From Actinomycetota bacterium (GTDB lineage: Bacteria; Actinomycetota; Acidimicrobiia; Spongiisociales; UBA5794): a stretch of 9,075 bases of DNA. The position numbers and the translations under genes are program-made. This document shows positions 1-5,580 of the stretch, one piece after another. The number at the start of each line of letters is the position of its first letter. Position 1 is the first letter of the stretch. The stretch spans positions 1 through 9,075 of the forward strand of contig QMQC01000045.1 of assembly GCA_003648875.1 (NCBI GenBank). The letters are read 5' to 3'. The notes under the pieces were generated by a model. That model did not search any database. It was not told the DNA's origin and saw only the letters and a program-made list of their open reading frames with translations.

Positions 1-225
1 GGCTTCCCTTGCCTTGACGGACTGGTCGTACTTGAACTTTCCGTAGTCCATCATCCTCACAACCGGAGGACGAGCATCAGGGGCAACCTCAACCAGATCG
101 AGCCCGAGCTGAGATGCAAGCCATCGAGCTTCGTCGATGTCCTTCTCGCCGATCTGAGCTCCGTCCGGTGCGATCAGTCGCACGCGTTTCACGCGGATTC
201 GGTCGTTGACCCGTGGTTCTGGGAT
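1..225 (-). CDS. infC: Translation initiation factor IF-3, N-terminal part (3' end outside window)
   Basis: IF-3 binds the 30S subunit, keeps it apart from 50S and checks the initiator tRNA and start codon. Seen here are 75 codons covering the N-terminal domain and start of the linker. They include the family-typical PRVNDRIR near the start, LDLVEVAPDARPPV and the MDYGKFKYDQ signature. Reading back from PRVNDRIR, the frame runs ATC (225), CCC, ATT (231), GGT, GGA, TCA, GTA and on to an in-frame TGA, with no ATG, GTG or TTG. The start must therefore be non-canonical. ATC at 225 lies 7 nt after AGGAGG (238-233), whereas ATT at 231 is only 1 nt after it, so I chose ATC. E. coli infC starts at AUU, a rare codon used for autoregulation by IF-3. 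The gene is cut by the left edge; rpmI and rplT would be expected beyond it. The identity is very sure; the exact start is less so. Confidence 0.95.
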   Translation of the reverse strand, partial: MPEPRVNDRIRVKRVRLIAPDGAQIGEKDIDEARWLASQLGLDLVEVAPDARPPVVRMMDYGKFKYDQSVKAREA

Positions 226-232
226 GGGAATA

Positions 233-266
233 CCTCCTGATACGTATCGATGTCTGGCTCAGGAGG
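233..266 (-). promoter_or_regulatory. Hairpin able to sequester the infC ribosome binding site
   Basis: In the minus-strand RNA, CCUCCUGA (266-259) is a perfect 8-nt complement of UCAGGAGG (240-233). The second strand is the infC Shine-Dalgarno sequence. The 18-nt loop (258-241) itself carries the palindrome GATACGTATC (239-248 on the plus strand, overlapping the stem by 2 nt). Pairing would hide the ribosome binding site just before the non-canonical start codon. The complementarity is read directly from the sequence; a regulatory role is inferred. Confidence 0.6.
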
Positions 267-283
267 ATGCCTACAAGAGCGAA

Positions 284-305
284 GGCAGCACAACACTGTG
301 CTGCC
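284..305 (-). terminator. Strong hairpin between ribH and infC: candidate terminator or attenuator
   Basis: This is a perfect 9-bp inverted repeat, GGCAGCACA / TGTGCTGCC, with a 4-nt loop. On the minus strand it is followed by TTCGCTCTTGT, which is T-rich but not a clean T run. It could end the riboflavin operon, whose last stop is at 433. If infC has its own promoter near 384-389, it would instead be an attenuator in the infC leader. The repeat CCCGA/TCGGG (304-316) shares two bases with it, so the two hairpins compete at their edges. Confidence 0.4.
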
Positions 306-316
306 CGATGCTCGGG

Positions 317-345
317 ACCTGGGCCACCTTGAGCGGTGGGCAGGT
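317..345 (-). promoter_or_regulatory. Second stable hairpin in the ribH-infC intergenic region
   Basis: The arms 317-328 and 335-345 pair over about ten base pairs, with one mismatch and one bulge around a 6-nt loop. The core is CCACC (324-328) with GGTGG (335-339). No T run follows on the minus strand, so it is not a typical intrinsic terminator. Together with 284-305 and 233-266 it makes the infC leader a chain of hairpins. A role in binding a ribosomal protein or in attenuation is possible but not shown. Confidence 0.4.
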
Positions 346-383
346 GGGAAGCAGGCGCCTCCACTTGCGTCGTTGATGCGACA

Positions 384-389
384 ATTGTA
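384..389 (-). promoter_or_regulatory. Possible -10 element of an infC promoter
   Basis: The minus strand reads TACAAT here, five of six matches to the bacterial -10 consensus. It lies about 160 nt upstream of the infC start, giving a leader of roughly 150 nt that would contain all three hairpins. I see no good -35 hexamer at 16-18 nt, so this is weak. The adjoining TCGTACTAC (395-387) also occurs upstream of the riboflavin operon. Confidence 0.25.
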
Positions 390-432
390 GTACGACACAC
401 GACGTAGGACACCTGTGACCGGTCGCGTATCG

Positions 433-906
433 TCAGTCGTCTTTCGTGAGTCCCCGAAGCGTGTTCGCTGTGGACACTGCTGCGATTGCAGCTTCTCTCC
501 CCTTGTTGTCCTTCCCCGGTTGTGAGCGAGCAACGGCGGACTCGACAGAGCGGACCGTCAAGATTCCGAAGGCGATCGGGATCCCTGTATCGAGCTGCAC
601 GCGCATCAGGCCCTCGGAGGCCCGGTGCGCCACATGTTCGTAGTGGTCGGTTTCACCTTCGATCACAGCCCCGAGACACACAACGGCGTCGTAGCCGCTT
701 GTTGCGAGACGTTGGGCCAAAAGGGGGACCTCGAAGGCACCCGGCGCATCGACCGTATGGATCTCTGCTGCACCGGCCTCCCGAAGGAATTCGACCGCAC
801 CCGCTTTGAGGCCTGAGGTGATTCGTTCGTGGAACACAGCGGTGACGACGCCGACACGAAGTCCTTCGGCTGACGGGCAGGCAGCGGACGAATCCTGATG
901 TCGCAT
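433..906 (-). CDS. ribH: 6,7-dimethyl-8-ribityllumazine synthase (lumazine synthase, beta subunit)
   Basis: It condenses the dihydroxybutanone phosphate made by RibBA with the ribityl-pyrimidine made after RibD, giving lumazine, the substrate of RibE. It usually forms pentamers or 60-subunit capsids. The 157 residues match the usual family length. Visible motifs are GAFEVP (56-61), GAVIEGETDH (79-88) with the catalytic His at 88, Arg127 in the phosphate-binding region, and the C-terminal KGREAA (135-140) helix. The ATG at 906 overlaps the ribBA stop by one base (TGATG) and has a G-rich GGGGGA about 9 nt upstream. A longer in-frame extension to 990 would lie inside ribBA and adds only non-conserved residues, so I rejected it. 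It is the last gene of the riboflavin operon and is probably translationally coupled to ribBA. Confidence 0.97.
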   Translation of the reverse strand: MRHQDSSAACPSAEGLRVGVVTAVFHERITSGLKAGAVEFLREAGAAEIHTVDAPGAFEVPLLAQRLATSGYDAVVCLGAVIEGETDHYEHVAHRASEGLMRVQLDTGIPIAFGILTVRSVESAVARSQPGKDNKGREAAIAAVSTANTLRGLTKDD

Positions 907-2114
907 CAGATCGTTCCCCCTGCAAGGTGTCCCATCCGCGTCGTCTTTGTATGGAGATACGACTGATTCTCCGGTGTCTCGCCAACCCACAACGGCTCGC
1001 GACCTACGATCTCGACTCCGTACCTTCGGAGCTGCTCGATCTTGTCCGGATTGTTCGTCAGCAGACGGATACTCGAGATCTTGAGATCGTTCAGAATCTG
1101 GGCATCTACGCCGTAGTGTCTGCCGTCATCGGAGTGGCCGATCTCCCTATTGGCATCTACGGTGTCGAGACCCTGGTCCTGGAGGTCGTAGGTCGCGATC
1201 TTGGCCAGGATGCCGATTCCACGACCCTCATGCGAGGTGTTGTAGACAATGACACCCTCTCCCTCCTGCGCTATGAGTCGCATCGATTCGTCCAACTGTG
1301 TGCCGCAGTCGCAGCGCAGCGATCCGAACACATCACCGGTGAGACACACCGAATGCACCCGAGTGAGAACATTGTCCGCCCCTGTCACATCCCCCATGAC
1401 GAGCGCGACGTGTTGGCCATTGTCGATCGTGGACCGATACCCGACGATGTCGAACACTCCGTGGTCCGTCGGCAGCGAAGCGGAGGACTCACGCGTGACC
1501 AGACCTTCGGTTCTCCATCGAAACGCAACGAGATCATCGATTGAGATCATGACGATGTCGTGCTCGGCTGCGAATCGAACAAGAGTCTCGCCCCGTGCCA
1601 TCGTGCCGTCATCGTTGACGAGTTCGCACAGCACACCGGCCGGATGGAGGCCGGCAAGCTTCGCAAGATCCACGGAAGCCTCTGTGTGACCCGTTCGGAC
1701 GAGGACGCCACCTTCCTGGTAGCGGAGCGGGAAGATGTGACCAGGTCTTGAGAAATCCGATGGCTTGGTGGCGGAATCCACTGTGGCGCGAATCGTCCGG
1801 GCTCTGTCCGCTGCGGAGATACCTGTCGTGGTCTCAGGCGCATAGTCGATGGAGATCGTGAACGCCGTGCTATGAGCCTCCGTGTTCTCCATCACCATCA
1901 TGGGGATGTCGAGTTCGTCGAGTCGCTGTCCCGTCATCGGTAGGCAGATCAGGCCGGAGGTGTGTCTGACCATGAATGCGATTTGTTCGGGGGTCACCAG
2001 CTGCGCCGCAACAATCAGATCACCCTCGTTCTCCCTGTCTTCGCTATCGACGACAAGCACGAACTCGCCTCTTGCGAATGCAGCAATGGCTGGCTCGATG
2101 GGTGACAGTTTCAT
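906..2114 (-). CDS. ribBA: Bifunctional 3,4-dihydroxy-2-butanone 4-phosphate synthase / GTP cyclohydrolase II
   Basis: This fused enzyme supplies both precursors of riboflavin: dihydroxybutanone phosphate from ribulose 5-phosphate, and a diaminopyrimidine from GTP. Residues 1 to about 200 are the RibB domain, with DSEDRENEGD (23-32), the DFSRPGHIFPLR stretch and GHTEASVDLAKLAGL near 142-156. Residues from about 220 to 402 are the RibA domain. Its zinc cysteines are intact (Cys257, Cys268 and Cys270 in CLTGDVFGSLRCDC), followed by HEGRGIG, QDQGLDTV and LLTNNPDK. Both active sites look complete. The ATG at 2114 overlaps the ribE stop by four bases (ATGA), so the two are likely coupled. An in-frame start at 2246 lies within ribE and gives a non-conserved extension. 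The rpe product just upstream interconverts ribulose 5-phosphate, the RibB substrate. Confidence 0.98.
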   Translation of the reverse strand: MKLSPIEPAIAAFARGEFVLVVDSEDRENEGDLIVAAQLVTPEQIAFMVRHTSGLICLPMTGQRLDELDIPMMVMENTEAHSTAFTISIDYAPETTTGISAADRARTIRATVDSATKPSDFSRPGHIFPLRYQEGGVLVRTGHTEASVDLAKLAGLHPAGVLCELVNDDGTMARGETLVRFAAEHDIVMISIDDLVAFRWRTEGLVTRESSASLPTDHGVFDIVGYRSTIDNGQHVALVMGDVTGADNVLTRVHSVCLTGDVFGSLRCDCGTQLDESMRLIAQEGEGVIVYNTSHEGRGIGILAKIATYDLQDQGLDTVDANREIGHSDDGRHYGVDAQILNDLKISSIRLLTNNPDKIEQLRRYGVEIVGREPLWVGETPENQSYLHTKTTRMGHLAGGTI

Positions 2115-2719
2115 GTCACACCCCCGACAAGGCGCTCGACATACTTGGCTATCACATCGACCTCGAGGTTCATCGGTGACCCGATGTCGGCCCTTCCGAG
2201 AACCGTTGCGTCGAGTGTGTGGGGTATCACGACGATCTCGAACCACGGCTCATCCGACTGAACGTCTGATACTGCTGTGATGGTCATGCTTGTGCCGTCC
2301 ACAGCGATCGAGCCCTTCTCAACGATGTAGCGCTCCAGGCCGGGTGGTAGCGAGATCCGGTAGCGAGAGGCGTCGCCCTCGCGTCGGATCTCCTCCAGAA
2401 GACCGACACCGTCAACGTGGCCCTGGACTATGTGGCCGTCGAATCGACCACCGGCCACCATCGGGCGTTCCAGGTTCACGGAGTCACCTTCTCTCAACGA
2501 CCCGAGCGAGCTCCGTTGCAGCGACTCTTGCACGATCTCAACCGTGAACGCAGTCCGATCAACCGCCACAGCCGTGAGGCAGACGCCGTTGACCGCTATC
2601 GAGTCGCCGATAGAGACGTCGCCCACGGTGTCAGGAGCTGTGACCGTCAGACTCGATGCTCCGTCGAGCGGCTCCACGGAGGCGACCGTTCCGAGTTCTG
2701 AGACGATGCCTGTGAACAT
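2111..2719 (-). CDS. ribE: Riboflavin synthase, alpha subunit
   Basis: It catalyses the last step of riboflavin synthesis, the dismutation of two lumazine molecules to riboflavin and the pyrimidine, which is recycled. The 202 residues form two homologous lumazine-binding repeats. The first carries GDSIAVNGVCLT (38-49) and the second KGSIAVDGTSMTI (135-147), with FDGHIVQGHVDG (93-104) between them. The product begins MFTGIV, the usual family start. Two adjacent ATGs occur, at 2722 and 2719, behind AAGGAGG (2730-2724). The second has the better spacing (4 nt) and matches the family, so I chose 2719. The start shares one base with the ribD stop (TGATG) and the end overlaps the ribBA start. Some actinobacterial and Bacillus annotations call this gene ribC or ribB. 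Confidence 0.97.
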   Translation of the reverse strand: MFTGIVSELGTVASVEPLDGASSLTVTAPDTVGDVSIGDSIAVNGVCLTAVAVDRTAFTVEIVQESLQRSSLGSLREGDSVNLERPMVAGGRFDGHIVQGHVDGVGLLEEIRREGDASRYRISLPPGLERYIVEKGSIAVDGTSMTITAVSDVQSDEPWFEIVVIPHTLDATVLGRADIGSPMNLEVDVIAKYVERLVGGVT

Positions 2720-3765
2720 CATCCCTCCTTGCTTATCGTTGCCGAAATCTTGACATCTGGTCCCACTCGATCGACATGGTCGATCGTGATATCTGTGGCG
2801 TCCGCCATCGTCGCGAAATCGCCTGGCAGCGCAGGGATTCCAGTACCCGCCGCAAGCTTTGCGCCTATGTACCAAACGATCTGATCGACTACGCCAGCCG
2901 CCAGGAACGAGGCTGCGATGCTGGGACCACCCTCGATCATCGCTGACACAATGCCCCGTTGCCCGAGATCCTTGACGACCTTGACCGGATCGACCGTCTG
3001 TGAACCTCCTGCCTTGTAGATGATCGGGTCGCGGTTCAGGAGCTGCAGGCCGGTAGGCAGAGTTCTGGTACCGGCGATGATCACGGGTCGCGGCTGCGGA
3101 CCCTCGAAGCCGTCGAGGCGAACCGTGAGAGCTGGGTCGTCGGCAACCACCGTTCCGGCCCCGACGATGATGACATCATTCTCAGATCGAAGTCTGTGCG
3201 CGTCTTCGCGTGCCTCGGGGGACGTGATCCACTTCGACGTGCCGTCTTGCGCTCCGGACTGACCGTCCAGGGTCGCCGCGAGCTTCAGCGTGACCCTCGG
3301 AATTCCGCTGGCACGATGATGGAAGTACCCCGGGTCATTGGCTACGACTTCATCGTGCAGAACACCAACGGACACGTCGATTCCCGCCTCCCTCAGTCTT
3401 TTGATTCCGTTCCCTGAGACTCTTCGGTCCGGATCCGTCGCCCCCACGATGACTCTGGTGATTCCCGCTTGGATGATTGCCTCGGTGCAGGGAGGTGTCC
3501 GACCATGGTGGCTGCAGGGCTCAAGCGTGACGACGAGCACGGCGGCGGAATCGACGTCGACGAGGTTGAGGGCAAGAACCTCGGCGTGAGGCTGACCGGG
3601 GGATTCGTGGGCACTCACGGCCAGAACGTCGCCGTGTGGCGATAGGAGCACAGCTCCGACACGTGGATTCGGATGCGGATACGTTGACCGGGTTGCCGCG
3701 ATCGCCTGTCGCATCAGCTCGTCCACGCTCGTGCTGGCGACTTGGTTGTCTCCAACGCGACGCAT
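2719..3765 (-). CDS. ribD: Bifunctional diaminohydroxyphosphoribosylaminopyrimidine deaminase / 5-amino-6-(5-phosphoribosylamino)uracil reductase
   Basis: RibD carries out the deamination and NADPH-dependent reduction that follow GTP cyclohydrolase II. The 348 residues hold an N-terminal cytidine-deaminase-like zinc domain, with the metal site His60-Ala-Glu62, Cys84 in PCSHHGRTPPC, and Cys93. The motif DPDRRVSGNGIKRLREAGI follows near 111-129. The reductase domain starts near residue 155 (PRVTLKLAATLDGQS, KWITS) and runs to the C-terminus, with VGAGTVVADDP and IEGGP visible. The ATG at 3765 was chosen because the ribosome binding site AAAGGGG sits 7 nt upstream. A start at 3798 would fall inside the riboswitch aptamer. 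It is the first gene of the operon, directly under FMN riboswitch control. Both domains look intact. Confidence 0.97.
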   Translation of the reverse strand: MRRVGDNQVASTSVDELMRQAIAATRSTYPHPNPRVGAVLLSPHGDVLAVSAHESPGQPHAEVLALNLVDVDSAAVLVVTLEPCSHHGRTPPCTEAIIQAGITRVIVGATDPDRRVSGNGIKRLREAGIDVSVGVLHDEVVANDPGYFHHRASGIPRVTLKLAATLDGQSGAQDGTSKWITSPEAREDAHRLRSENDVIIVGAGTVVADDPALTVRLDGFEGPQPRPVIIAGTRTLPTGLQLLNRDPIIYKAGGSQTVDPVKVVKDLGQRGIVSAMIEGGPSIAASFLAAGVVDQIVWYIGAKLAAGTGIPALPGDFATMADATDITIDHVDRVGPDVKISATISKEG

Positions 3766-3772
3766 CAAGCGT

Positions 3773-3890
3773 CCCCTTTCTCCCATCCGGACTCTCACCG
3801 TCGGTCCCGTGGTTTCACCGGGTCAGCCCCAGAACTGGGGGTCGCGGACTTTCACCGCCGGTCGGGAATTGCACCCTGCCCTGAAAGAGG
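3773..3890 (-). ncRNA. FMN riboswitch (RFN element) controlling the riboflavin operon
   Basis: The minus-strand RNA matches the RFN element closely. In order it contains CAGGGCAGGGTG, TTCCCGACCGGCGGTGA, AGTCCGCGACCC, a short variable stem (CCCCA/TGGGG), CTGACCCGGTGAAA, GGGACCGACGGTGAGAGT and CCGGATGGGAGAAAG. The closing stem P1 pairs CCTCTTTC (3890-3883) with GAAAGGGG (3780-3773), with one G-U pair. The 3' strand of P1 is the ribD Shine-Dalgarno sequence, 7 nt before its ATG. FMN binding, which stabilises P1, should therefore hide the ribosome binding site. I see no terminator between aptamer and start, which favours translational control. Confidence 0.97.
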
Positions 3891-3905
3891 TATGTAACAA
3901 AGAAG

Positions 3906-3926
3906 GTAGTACGAAGTACGTACTAC
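3906..3926 (-). repeat. Perfect inverted repeat upstream of the FMN riboswitch
   Basis: GTAGTACG (3906-3913) and CGTACTAC (3919-3926) form a perfect 8-bp inverted repeat with a 5-nt spacer. They lie in the 44-nt gap between the response regulator stop (3935) and the riboswitch. On the minus strand CTTCTTTGTT follows, so a weak intrinsic terminator for the rpe-regulator transcript is possible. An operator or part of the riboflavin promoter is the alternative. No convincing -35/-10 pair was found in this gap. Confidence 0.4.
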
Positions 3927-3934
3927 GAACCGCC

Positions 3935-4861
3935 TCAGGTCCGCCTATCGATCTGATAGTTGGTTCTCGGTGTCCGCTTGGCAACCTCCTTCATCTCCGA
4001 TGCGACCGAAGATGCCTCCCACTCACTGGAGATGGCCTTTCGTGCACTCGTGGCAACGCCCATCGAGAGTGAGCAAACAGGGAAAGCGTGGCGCTCTCCC
4101 CTCCTGTCCGTGACCTCGATGTATCCCTGCAGGGCGTCGGCGGTATCGTAGAAGTCGAGTATCCCGTCATCGAAATTCACGACGATGTGCTCGCAGAATG
4201 CCTCGGCGTTGTGGTCGTTCACGACCGCTACGAAGTCGTCACCACCCACATGGCCGACGAATGCGTCCTCTTCGCCGATCTCTTCAGCAGCGTCGTTGAG
4301 GACCTTCGCCGTGAACTTGATGACGGCATCGCCTCGCATGAATCCGTAGTGGTCGTTGAACGCCTTGAAGTTGTCGAGATCGGCGTGAACAACGGCGAAG
4401 TCTTTCTCCTTCTCGATACGTCGTTCGAGTTCGCTTGCTATCTGAAAGTTGCCGGGCAGCCCGGTCAGCGGAGAAAGGTCCCGCATCTGCTGGCTCCGCC
4501 TCAGCACGGTGCGGATCCTCGCAATGAGTTCTTCGAGATCGAAAGGCTTTGTTATGTAGTCGTCCGCACCCAGGTCGAGCCCCTTGACGCGATCTTCAGC
4601 AAGGCTCCTTGCGGTCAACACAATCACGGGGATGCTCGCTGTCGATGGATCAGATCGCATTCGCCTCAGGACCGTGAGCCCGTCGATTTCGGGCATCATG
4701 ACGTCGAGCAGCATGAGATCAGGTGGTGATGCCTTCGCCTTCTCGAGGGCTTCACGACCCCCACCCGCAAGATCAACCTCGAAGCCATCGAGCTCGAGGT
4801 TCATCTCCACGAACTTCAAGATATCCGGGTCGTCGTCTACGACGAGGATCCGTTCGGTCAT
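3935..4861 (-). CDS. Response regulator with receiver (REC) domain and degenerate GGDEF-like domain
   Basis: Residues 1-120 are a typical receiver domain: acidic pocket Asp9-Asp10-Asp11, phosphorylatable Asp53 in LLDVMMP, Thr83, and Lys105 in TKPFD. Residues 128 to about 280 are a diguanylate-cyclase-like fold with LTGLPGN, ADLDNFKAFNDHYGFMRGD (metal Asp161, base-contacting Asn169 and Asp178 by family comparison) and GHVGGDDF (203-210). The signature is GGDDF, not GG(D/E)EF, and His replaces the usual Arg two residues before it. No RxxD inhibitory site is visible at the expected place. It may be a weak or inactive cyclase working as a c-di-GMP or protein-binding output, or an active variant; sequence alone cannot decide. 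The ATG at 4861 starts 1 nt after the rpe stop, with GGGAG upstream, so it is probably co-transcribed with rpe. No histidine kinase is in the window. Confidence 0.9.
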   Translation of the reverse strand: MTERILVVDDDPDILKFVEMNLELDGFEVDLAGGGREALEKAKASPPDLMLLDVMMPEIDGLTVLRRMRSDPSTASIPVIVLTARSLAEDRVKGLDLGADDYITKPFDLEELIARIRTVLRRSQQMRDLSPLTGLPGNFQIASELERRIEKEKDFAVVHADLDNFKAFNDHYGFMRGDAVIKFTAKVLNDAAEEIGEEDAFVGHVGGDDFVAVVNDHNAEAFCEHIVVNFDDGILDFYDTADALQGYIEVTDRRGERHAFPVCSLSMGVATSARKAISSEWEASSVASEMKEVAKRTPRTNYQIDRRT

Positions 4862-4862
4862 G

Positions 4863-5528
4863 TCACTCCCGGTTCAGAATTGTACGCAGCTTCTTCACGG
4901 CTTCGACCGGATCGTCTGCCCGGAACACGGATGTCCCTGCGACGAACACGTCCGCTCCGGCCTCTCTGGCCGGACCTACCGTGCGGAGGTCAATGCCCCC
5001 GTCGACCTCTATATCGGTCGGGAGTGCCTGAGAGTCAATGATTTCTCTCAAATGCTCGATCTTGGGCAATACATCTGCAATGAAGGATTGGCCTCCGTAT
5101 CCGGGGTGCACGCTCATGACGACGACCATGGAGGCCATTTCGACATACGGCTCGATCGCTGATATCGGGGTGGGAGGGTTGACGACGAGTCCAAAATCCA
5201 ATGCGAGCAACCGAGCCTCGGCGGCAACGGGATTGGGGTTTGGCACTGCCTCGATGTGGACCGTTACACCATCGGCTCCTGCTTGTTTGATCGGCTCGAG
5301 GTATGACAACGGATCCGAGATCATGAGGTGACAATCCAGGTACAGATCGGTTGACCCGCGAAGGGATGCTATGACCGGCGGACCGAGCGAGATGTTTGGA
5401 ACGAAGTGGCCATCCATCACGTCGACGTGGAGGAGATCTACGTGGTCGCTGATCGCCTCGATGTCCCTCCCAAGATGGGCGAAGTCGGCTGCGAGGATCG
5501 ACGGCGCTATGCGTGGCGGAGTTCTCAT
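4863..5528 (-). CDS. rpe: Ribulose-phosphate 3-epimerase
   Basis: It interconverts ribulose 5-phosphate and xylulose 5-phosphate in the pentose phosphate pathway. Ribulose 5-phosphate is also the substrate of the RibB half of RibBA. The 221 residues form a complete TIM barrel: IAPSILAADF (7-16), the metal and catalytic residues His34 and Asp36 in LLHVDVMDGHFVPN, His67 in DCHLM, MSVHPGYGGQSF (138-149) and the second catalytic acid Asp176 in VDGGI. The ATG at 5528 was chosen over a TTG at 5558, which adds ten non-conserved residues. Neither has a good ribosome binding site. TACACT (5542-5537), just 8 nt upstream of the ATG, could be a -10 element giving an almost leaderless message. It is divergent from ppk2 across a 52-nt gap. 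Confidence 0.97.
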   Translation of the reverse strand: MRTPPRIAPSILAADFAHLGRDIEAISDHVDLLHVDVMDGHFVPNISLGPPVIASLRGSTDLYLDCHLMISDPLSYLEPIKQAGADGVTVHIEAVPNPNPVAAEARLLALDFGLVVNPPTPISAIEPYVEMASMVVVMSVHPGYGGQSFIADVLPKIEHLREIIDSQALPTDIEVDGGIDLRTVGPAREAGADVFVAGTSVFRADDPVEAVKKLRTILNRE

Positions 5529-5554
5529 TGCCAGCGAGTGTAAATGGGTATCGT
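5528..5554 (+). promoter_or_regulatory. Possible ppk2 promoter in the rpe/ppk2 divergent gap
   Basis: TTGCCA (5528-5533) resembles a -35 hexamer and TATCGT (5549-5554) a -10 hexamer, with a short 15-nt spacer. Transcription would begin about 20 nt before the ppk2 ATG and include its GGGGAAAGG ribosome binding site (5563-5571). The -35 overlaps the rpe start. The match is modest, so this is only a candidate. Confidence 0.25.
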
Positions 5555-5580
5555 GCAACAGCGGGGAAAGGAATCCACGA

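Noticed and set aside
89..533. Minus-strand open frames between ribH and infC
   Set aside because: They overlap infC and ribH in other frames, and their translations look like noise. The region is better explained as structured leader RNA.
2115..2246. Longer N-terminus for RibBA
   Set aside because: It lies inside ribE and gives Arg/Cys-rich residues absent from the family; the ATGA overlap start at 2114 fits both family and spacing.
4088..4729. Plus-strand open frame of 213 codons
   Set aside because: It mirrors the response regulator codons on the other strand; no domain or ribosome binding site supports it.
5371..5580. Longer N-terminus for ppk2
   Set aside because: It would run antisense through the start of rpe, and the PPK2 family begins at the YRIETG-like segment just after 5581.
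5528..5580. Full -35/-10 promoter for rpe
   Set aside because: TACACT is a passable -10, but no -35 at 16-18 nt was found. TTGCAC is only 10 nt away, so I mention it only under rpe.
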